A stretch of 64,000 nt of DNA from Lycium barbarum (taxonomy: Eukaryota; Streptophyta; Magnoliopsida; Solanales; Solanaceae): contig NC_083339.1 in assembly GCF_019175385.1 (NCBI RefSeq), positions 30,223,637 through 30,287,636 on the forward strand, written 5' to 3'. The notes below the pieces were generated by a model. That model was not told the DNA's origin and did not search any database. It saw only the letters and a program-made list of their open reading frames with translations. Position numbers and translations under genes: made by a program. Shown here one piece after another: positions 56,765-64,000 of the stretch (positions are counted from its first letter, which is position 1; each line of letters starts with the position of its first letter).

Positions 56765-59039
56765 TGGAGATAAATTTGGGTAAGTTTAAACCTTTGGTTT
56801 TCTTTTGATATGTAGTTTTTAGACTTTGGATAAAATGTATTTATACTACTCGTGTTCCTAAAAACCTTTTTGAGTTAAGGCCATCCTATTCGATTGAAGA
56901 AAATAAGTGCCATTTATGAAGGTGAACCATTGCCCCGAAAAATCATTGTATAATAATAATAATAAAAACATCCTCCCCGAGAGGATTACAAAGATGATGA
57001 AGGCGACAAGGGGCTCAATATAAAGCAGTAAATCAGCAAGGTTCTCCTCCAGCGCCTGATGTTGAGGCTTGTCCAGTTCTAGCTTTCTTTACCCTTCGAA
57101 GGGTGGTCTGAATCTGCAACCGTGCTTGGTACATCTCCATCTCGACTATCACCGGATCTGTTTCCTCTAGAATCCGGGCTAAGTGTTCGTTCGTGTTTTC
57201 CAGACATTCTTTTAGACGGTCTTCTTCCTGGGAGTCGTGGGAAGATGCTGCCCTTAGGATAGGTACCCGAGCCAAGTGTCCTCCAAGCCATTCATGGTAC
57301 CCTGGGTCACACCCTGCTTCTAATCTATCTGGAGCTAAAGTGTCCAGGCCCCAACTCACGCGACCGTTCCACTCTCTAAGAATCACCCCGACATTTTTGA
57401 TCTTTTGCCCCATGTGCTCAATGATGAACTGCTCAGGATTTTCTACCTAAGGTATCGCTTGCTTTCTGCCGAATTGCCTCAAAACTAGAGAGGAAAGTAA
57501 GGACGAATTCTTCAAACCCCGGCTAATGGTACAAAAGGACATTTCCTTCCTCGGACCACCATATTTTCTGATATGAAGTCAGGGAACATCCACTGGATCC
57601 TACCCTCAGTCAGTTCTTCGAAAAATCCGGCCCATGTCCTTTTGGACATATAACCAAGGTTTGGACAGTAGTTTGTAAGGCGGTCTATCCTGTTGTGGTT
57701 GCTCAGGTATTGGACCCCCTTAGCCATGTTGATATATTTGATAATCCACCATTGTAACAACATGCTACATCTTTGGAAGTATCGGAAACCATTCTGACAT
57801 TTGTCTAGAGCCCTGAAGATATCAGCCAAGACAATGGGGGCCAGGTCAAAATATCTAGTTTCCTCGTCTCTAGTTATGCCGTAGAAAAGAGCTTGAGCCA
57901 AATAGATCACTCGGGTGTCTATGGCCCGCGAATCATCTTTGGGGAATACCATGGTGCCTAGCAAGGCTATGGAGAATGCCAAGGGTCTAACAACTTCCCA
58001 TTCTTCTCTACTCTTAAACTCTTTTTGATACAAGGCGTATCCCGTGGCATTTTCGAATCTCCGATACAAATCCCAAAAGGCTACAGTAGGTCCTTGCGCC
58101 CAGGGCACCTCAGTTAGTGCAAGAAATTTCATGATTTGGCCGACTGTGGGCTTCTGTAGAAACAACAAGTGGTGGTCTGATTTGTGTCGTCTCCTTAGAC
58201 AGGTTCCATTGGTGTCTATGGCATTTCTAATTTCTTCCAAAGTCGGGATCATCTCAATTTTGGCGAAGCGGAATAGCATTTCCTTATCGTCCCAATGTCC
58301 GGTTAACACCTCTATCAGTTCCGGACGACCTTGCATTGTCATGATAGCCGGTAAATATCCCAGGGTGCATGTCACGACCCAACCGGAGGGCCATGATGGG
58401 CACCCGAGGCTAACCCACCGGGCACCTCTCATCATACTTTCACAATCATATCTAGGTGAGCCACATGCCCTGCTAACAATCTCTACGCATCAATAATACC
58501 ATTTCCATTGGGCTAAGGCACTTTTATATTAACATCAACAAATATGCCCATATACATATATACAAGCCGACGAGGCTGACTAAGTGATATACAAAATATG
58601 AGCCAACAAGGCTAAAGACATCTAACTGTACATGACTGTCTGCGAGCCTCTAAGAAGAGTGTGTAACATCATATATGTGGGACAGGGCCCCGCTATGCCC
58701 ATATGTACACAAAAGAATAGTACCAACAGTTGTAGCTCCGGATCAAATGGAGCTCCTCTAAATAGTCTCTGGAAAGGCAGCCTAAGGATCAAGTCTATCT
58801 CCCTGTCCACCCGCAGGCATGACGCCGCGTCCACAAACAAAAAGGACGTCAGTACGAATAATGTACTGAGTATGTAAAGCATAATCAATAGAAAAATAGA
58901 AGCATGAAAAATAACATAAAATAGAAGTGTCATGGAATGATAGAGCCACTTATACCTCTAGCGACGTTCATCATATTCACTTACCCTTTTTCTAGTGGGA
59001 ACCTTCCATTACATACACTTATATATATATTAGTATCAT

Positions 59040-59195
59040 ACCCGACCATACAGGTTCGGTGTCTCACATATCCGACCATGACAAGGCTCGGTGTTATACA
59101 TACCTGGCCCTACCAAGGCTTAGTGTTATCCGTACCCAACTACAGTGGTGCGCGCGCAATAGATATCATGCCCAGCCATATAAGCTCGGTGTTAC

Positions 59196-59233
<38 letters not shown>

Positions 59234-59270
59234 TATCGTTAACATCATCATCATCATCATCATCACTTTC
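59040..59270. repeat. Tandem array, (AT)n and (CAT)n in the solo LTR
   Basis: About four units of 35-40 bp with GACCATACAGG-TCGGTGT cover 59040-59195. An (AT)16 run is at 59199-59231 and (CAT)7 follows at about 59243-59264. Confidence 0.8.
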
Positions 59271-60202
59271 GTTATATCTTTCCTTCGAGGATCAACTATC
59301 ATAGGATGGAACCAACGGTATCATGAGAATATCAAGAACTATGAGCTTTTGTGATTCTAGGAATGAAGTCATCATGGAAAACATTATGGAACTCACGTAA
59401 AGGTATACAACAATGGGATCATGCCTTAAGAAAGAAGGGTTAGCCTTACATACCTTTTTGTCTTCTAAATTATTTAACGTTCACCGCCAAAACTTGAGAA
59501 ATCTACATTTAAAAGGATTCACACCATGGTTAAGTCGTAATGACACTCTTGAGTTCTAACTAGAATAATTCATGAGCTAACGAAAATTGAGCAGCATTTC
59601 CCCAATTTCATCAACTTCCACCATATTACAAAACAACTCCCAAACAACTATAATAACATCCACAACATCCTAATCAAGTAGTCATATTCCATTATGTCGC
59701 AAAATTCATTCTCATATTCCACTTATATCAATAACTTCATACCAACCCTTTGCACAATTGTATACAACACTTCCTTGTCATCATTATTACCCTTCATAAC
59801 AAGATTATACTCAGAACATTCTAACAATGATAACCCAAGCTAAGTTACTACTCAAAATATCATGAAATCTACATTTGAAATTCATCTCCTACTTTTTTCC
59901 CTCACCCAAGTTATTCAACAACCAAGCATGCTTAATAATATGAAATAGACATGAAAACTAACCTTTTATCATATAGGAATGATCTTTGGATAATGTTATC
60001 AACTTGTATGAAACCCTAGTTTCAACATCCAAGAAATTCTTGAATCCTACAAACCCTAGTGAGTCTCCCAACACTTGAATATCATAATTCTTGCTATTCG
60101 ATCTTTGATTTCTCTTGAGTTTGAGTGGAATATGCTTGGGAGAAGGTTATAGAGCTTTTAAGAGTTTGGGAGAAGTAGGAAATGAAAAATAAGAACAAGG
60201 GT

Positions 60203-60370
60203 CGTCTATATATAAAAGAAAAAAAAACTGCCCGACTCGATTATACGGCCATTTATACGGTCCGTATAAATTATATGGTCCGTATAAATGGACAGTATAA
60301 TCCCACTATGGGATTACCCTTCTCTGGAATGGTTATACGGACCATTATACGGGCCGTATAAGTGGTCATA
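60203..60370 (-). promoter_or_regulatory. Palindrome cluster and TATA of the solo LTR in ORF1
   Basis: Between 60240 and 60365 TTATACGG/CCGTATAA words occur in both orientations. The best, at 60251-60271, has two perfect 10-base arms (ATTTATACGG and its complement) around one base. The TATA box at 60203-60216 follows on the minus strand. The core is the one seen at 3240-3375. Confidence 0.7.
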
Positions 60371-60830
60371 CAACCCAAAATTTTCTGAAACTTTCTCACG
60401 TCGATTCGTTCAACACCCAATCCTTATGGAACCTTATTGACACTTATATAACACTTCATTAACCATCTAAGAGGTCCTATAGATCCTCCTCAAGACATTA
60501 CTAAATAAATATTAGCTCCACTATTGCGAAAACCTTTCCAAACATGACTTGCATTTCACTTCCTTCGATGAACTTAGTTTCATCGATTCATATGACTCCA
60601 AAATCTTATGGTACGCCCTTAAAGTTATCAGATACTCTCTTTAATCTCCTAAGGAATTCATGTTCACCTAAAAACTCGCACTAGTCCACTCACAATGCTA
60701 CAATCCGAAATATTAGAGATATAACAGTGCAGCTAATGGTTTTCTTGTGAGTGTCCCCTAACCATGCCCTCCAAACCCTCAACAGATTTGGGGCCTCGAC
60801 GATTATGTCAAAATGAATCCGACCTTCCAT

Positions 60831-61383
60831 CTACAAAATAAAACACAGTTAGGATTCCCCCACCCTCACAGGGTTAATGGTTCATCACGTAGGCACTAAA
60901 CATGCTTCCACATAGCACACAAATGAGATGCGGTATTCTTCGGGTCATAGACCGTCCGAACACCGGGTAGTCTCCCTTAATAAGCTTTAGGTAGGTTTGA
61001 GATACCCAAAGCTCGTCTAGGTGTGAATGCTCTAGTTCAGCAGGGATTTGGCTTAGCTCTATCCTAGTTTTACTAGAGTGGGTTTTTACAAAAGACCAGG
61101 AACCCGAGCGGACAACTGGGGCTGAACCGTCAGGGCTGTTGGATGACCACGAACCAACCCCGCCTCATAACGGTTCCAAAAGAAGTATTTTCTTTTTTTA
61201 GTGAATGTACGATTGTGTGCTCCGCGAAGTCGCCTTTGGAACAAAATGTAAAATAAATGCCAGGAGCGGCGGAGTTATGATATGCATGCAATGACAGTTG
61301 ATAATTACGGAAAGTAAACACATAAACAGTTAAAGCAAATATACTCACATTATATTGGAACCCTTATGGTTAGAACCTTTAAG
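60831..61383 (-). other. Untranslated leader of the Ogre element
   Basis: This is the interval between PBS and ORF1, about 0.55 kb. A 72-codon frame at 61130-61348 has no recognised domain. Nothing else is supported. Confidence 0.6.
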
Positions 61384-61401
61384 TCTCCAGCGGAGTCTCC
61401 A
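61384..61401 (-). other. Primer binding site of the Ogre element (tRNA-Arg type)
   Basis: On the minus strand TGGAGACTCCGCTGGAGA follows the LTR end CGTTACA after two bases. It is close to the TGGCGACTCCGCTGGGGA that plant Ogre elements use to bind tRNA-Arg; the changes probably reflect decay. Confidence 0.88.
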
Positions 61402-61403
61402 TC

Positions 61404-64000
61404 TGTAACGGTTCGCATTTTTCGCGAGCTGGGTTATCGCTCGGAAACAAAATCGTCGGTGCTCTTTTGACTTTGTTTTAAAAGACTCGCCACCTAATTT
61501 TTAGGAAATTAAGAAAACCAGTTTTGAAGGGTTTATTCATACACCGTGAAAAATCCTTCTTAATCTAAAGTTCTAGGTAAGGGTTCGTATGATCCCCTAG
61601 GGAAGGTGTTAGGCACCCTAGTATTAAGGATCCGTACTATACGGTTGACCTTCGAGTTCCAATGTGTGGGTATTTGCATGAACTGTTTATTTAGTGTAAA
61701 TTCCCATAAAATCTGTCTTGTTATTTGCATATCAAGTTCTTTTCTTAGAAATTTTGAGTGTAGTTCCCTTATATATGGGCTATTTTTTAGTTTAAATCTA
61801 TCGCATATAAAGAATATGTTTCCTCTTATATATGAGGATAAATAATCTTTTGCAAAGAGGAAAACATATTGTAATGAAGCATATATGTTTTTAGTTCATG
61901 ATTTGCTCCACACTTGGTCCAGGTCAAACACATACGTACGTTAAGAACCTCTCACCTATTACTTATATTGAAGGACGTTTTAATAAGTTTGAAAGAGATT
62001 TTTTTTTATTCGGCATTGGGCCATAAAACAAGTCGAATTGGTGAAGGATAATCACCTATTATATATTTTGGACTTAAAATCTCATAAGTTTAAAAAGGGA
62101 AGGATTATGACTTTTTTTTATGAGATGTTGATGGATTCTACCCCAAAACTTATTTCTTTTGGTTTTTTCAAAAAAAGGCTCAAGACTAACTTTGAAATTG
62201 AAATCTGGTCTTATAACAGTTTAAAGGGTCGTGGCCCAAAAATCTGATTTTTTGTTGGTTTGAGATTTATCAAAAATCACAGCAGTTTTCAAGAGCAAAG
62301 CACAATACACATTTTGATTTGTCTTCGAGTTTACCATGACACAAAGAACCTTTTTACTGCTATTGTTTAGAAACTGAATTTATTATGAAAAGAGTCATGT
62401 CCCTTTTAATGCTAAATGAAAACTTTGACGAATAATTTCAATAGAAAATCTTTTAAGTGTTAATGTCTATCCGAATTCCTAATTCCTATTTATCTCTTTA
62501 TAGGAAAACACATGTTTTGCCTTTATTTTAGAAATTCTTTTGAAAGTGAAAAATAGGTTTTTGGAAATTCGCAAAAAAAGGGCCTAAAGTCCAACTAAAC
62601 GGCTTAAATACCGTTTGCCTAAAATGTCTAGTTCCAACCATTTGGTTTCCAATAATGTTGTGAGTTTTATAAATACAAATGAAGATAAACATATCATATC
62701 ACAAGAATAAAACAAAATTTGGGGTGTACCAAGCCCCTTAACCATTTTCACCTATGGTTGGGACTTCATACACATATATATTAGCTTCCCCTTTTTTTTC
62801 TCATACTCGGCAAAATTTGAAAGATTTTTCCTATTGGGCCTAAGGCCCAATAGGGAGGTTGTATCCTGGCCCAAATGGCCATGCGAAGAGTGAGGGGGGG
62901 GGGGGGGGGGGGGAGAAGAAAAGGAAATAGGTTAGACTGGATCCTATGAAAATTCACATAATATACGCTGAAAATATACACATATAATAATAACATTTAG
63001 ATAGAAATAGGCAAGCTGTCCTAGCACGATATTTTTCTATGATGCATTTTAGTGATGTGTGGGTTGAGTGTATTGCAGTGGTATTAGGGTGGTTGCCACC
63101 CTCCTTGTTCCCAATGTCGCACAAAATCGAAGGGGTTTCATCGAACCCCAGGCAGGGCTGGCCCTGGGGGAAAGTTTGGCCAACCCCAAGTGATCCTCAA
63201 CGTTACCACAATCAAGCACAAGTGCATAGCTAGGATCCAATATCACTGAACAGCTTTAGCTTTCATCCCAGGATGGAGTACAGATATGACTCTTACGAAA
63301 AGATACTGCGTCACTCTATATTCATTAAATGCCATTTAACCACCAAAGAAATAGGAGCATGTTCATCACATTATGTATTGCATTTGGGCTAAGAGTGGTT
63401 TATGCTAAGTAAATTTATCAGTTACTATATATAAAATGTATAGCAAATATCAATATGAAATTCAGTTACAAACTGCACATGTATAGTGAACAAAACAGAC
63501 CCTAGTAAATGAGGAAATGTACCCTAAGTCACAGTTTACAGAGGCCAAGTATAGACTAAACAAACAGATATCATCATAAGAAGAGGGATCATCTTTAAGT
63601 CAAGGTTAAGATAAATGAATCATAGAGATAGGTGGGGAATTCCAGGTCCCATTTGGACCAAACAAGATGAAGACACCAAGCAAGAATAATGCAAGCTACA
63701 CTTATAATGTAAAGGGGTATGCATGGAATTATTTATGTCTCTTTAGGTGGTGTTCCTTTTTAAAAAGAAAAACTGTATGATCTTCAACAATCTTATAACT
63801 CTATTTCAGTTTTAACCCCTGATTATTCAAGTTTCCTATTTTTCTTTTAAAGTCTTTCCTTTGGTATTCAATTAGATCATGCACAGATGTTCACTGGTTC
63901 ATCAGTAAATCTTTACTATACACTTATCAATGCATGTCTGATTTAGCTTATTCCTTTAGGTTCTGGCAGTAAATCTACATGATTTTGGAAGGATGCATTC
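61404..64000 (-). repeat. 5' LTR of the Ogre element, incomplete at the window edge
   Basis: It starts TGTAACGGTTCGC on the plus strand and aligns with 38365 to about 40930 of the other LTR, with scattered substitutions and a few indels. It keeps about 60 bp near 62510-62570 that the 3' copy has lost. The G20 run is at 62894-62913. The remaining 4 kb should lie right of the window. Confidence 0.93.

Larger units (their letters stand above)
58370..60726 (-). mobile_element. Solo LTR of the Tekay-like family inside Ogre ORF1 (2357 bp)
   Basis: It runs from TGTCACGACCC to GAGATATAACA. A perfect 5-bp duplication GTGCA flanks it (58365-58369 and 60727-60731). On the minus strand the TATA CTTTTATATATAG is at about 60203-60216, 515 bp from the LTR start. 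R/U5 carries a tandem array at 59040-59195 (units with CCGACCAT-CAAGGCTCGGTGTTA), an (AT)n run and a CAT run. It is younger than the Ogre insertion that holds it. Confidence 0.92.
57033..60830 (-). pseudogene. ORF1 of the Ogre element, split by a solo LTR
   Basis: The ATG at 60830-60828 gives MEGRIHFDIIVEAPNLLRVW. The frame runs without a stop to the solo LTR and continues in the same frame at 58369 once the LTR and one target duplication are discounted. The main part (58369-57512) has LLFLQKPTVGQIMKFLALTE, PTVAFWDLYRRFENATGYAL and DEETRYFDLAPIVLADIF, matching the ORF1 product of Ogre elements (the DUF7745-type region, from memory). A frameshift near 57515 and a stop near 57447 precede the last part (57413-57033), with NVGVILREWNGRVSWGLDTL and a helical tail. 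Its biochemical role is unknown. Confidence 0.85.
38365..64000 (-). mobile_element. Ogre element (Ty3/gypsy, Tat branch), 5' LTR incomplete in the window
   Basis: The 3' LTR (38365-45029) and the visible part of the 5' LTR (61404-64000) are closely similar. The minus-strand order is PBS (tRNA-Arg type), ORF1, accessory ORF, gag, protease, G-patch, putative intron, RT, RNase H, second RNase H, integrase, repeat-rich 3' UTR, polypurine tract. ORF1 upstream of gag, the very long LTR and an intron before RT define Ogre. If the 5' LTR is as long as the 3' one, the element ends about 4.1 kb beyond the window, near 29.7 kb in total including the nested solo LTR. The left target site is AGTCT (38360-38364), inside the LINE. 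Confidence 0.92.

Noticed and set aside
1..64000. tRNA, rRNA or organelle DNA insertions
   Set aside because: No cloverleaf with conserved arms, no rRNA motif and no recognisable chloroplast or mitochondrial gene was seen.

Overview
This window is plant nuclear DNA made almost entirely of nested transposable elements. The lineages present are Ty3/gypsy retrotransposons (Tekay with a chromodomain, Tat/Retand, Ogre and an Athila-like non-autonomous element), an L1-type LINE and Stowaway-, MULE- and hAT-like MITEs. Spliceosomal-type introns and 3-7 kb LTRs exclude a prokaryote. The LTR termini and MITE ends look like those of Solanaceae genomes; that is an inference from memory. I found no convincing host protein-coding gene and no tRNA, rRNA or CRISPR. 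Every element ORF is broken by stops or frameshifts, so the coding entries are given as pseudogenes.

Layout. (1) 1-5449 (+): the 3' part of a Tekay-like element (RT, RNase H, integrase, chromodomain, polypurine tract, complete 2.56 kb 3' LTR). (2) 5450-8679: intergenic DNA with a Stowaway-like MITE that was itself hit by a MULE-like MITE, then a second MULE-like MITE. (3) 8680-33819 (-): a Tat/Retand-type element with 653-bp LTRs and a perfect GGTGT target duplication. Gag and pol lie on the minus strand, and an antisense multi-exon ORF with its own putative promoter lies on the plus strand. An Athila-like element (10732-17987, TSD GTATG), which carries a Tekay-family solo LTR (13663-16231), interrupts the antisense ORF. 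A plus-strand Ogre-like solo LTR (25355-31757), which carries another solo LTR (27932-31132), interrupts the gag/protease region. Without its insertions the Tat element is about 11.5 kb. (4) 33820-36425: intergenic DNA with three MITEs. (5) 36426-38364 (-): the 3' part of an L1-type LINE, cut by (6) 38365 to beyond 64000 (-): an Ogre element with a complete 6665-bp 3' LTR, polypurine tract, repeat-rich 3' UTR, integrase, two RNase H regions, RT, a putative intron, G-patch, protease, gag, an accessory ORF, ORF1 and a PBS matching tRNA-Arg. About 2.6 kb of its 5' LTR is visible. A Tekay-family solo LTR (58370-60726, perfect TSD GTGCA) sits inside ORF1, and an internally deleted LTR of that family lies next to the polypurine tract.

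The most interesting pattern is in the LTR promoters. In several unrelated LTR families a cluster of short near-perfect palindromes or tandem repeats lies immediately upstream of the inferred TATA box, and the palindrome differs between families. In the Tekay family the LTR-start-to-TATA distance stays near 515 bp in three copies while the repeats have diverged. Also notable are the spliced antisense ORF with G-box motifs upstream, two extra gag-type CHHC knuckles in the Ogre accessory ORF, and a dispersed motif in the Ogre non-coding spacers.
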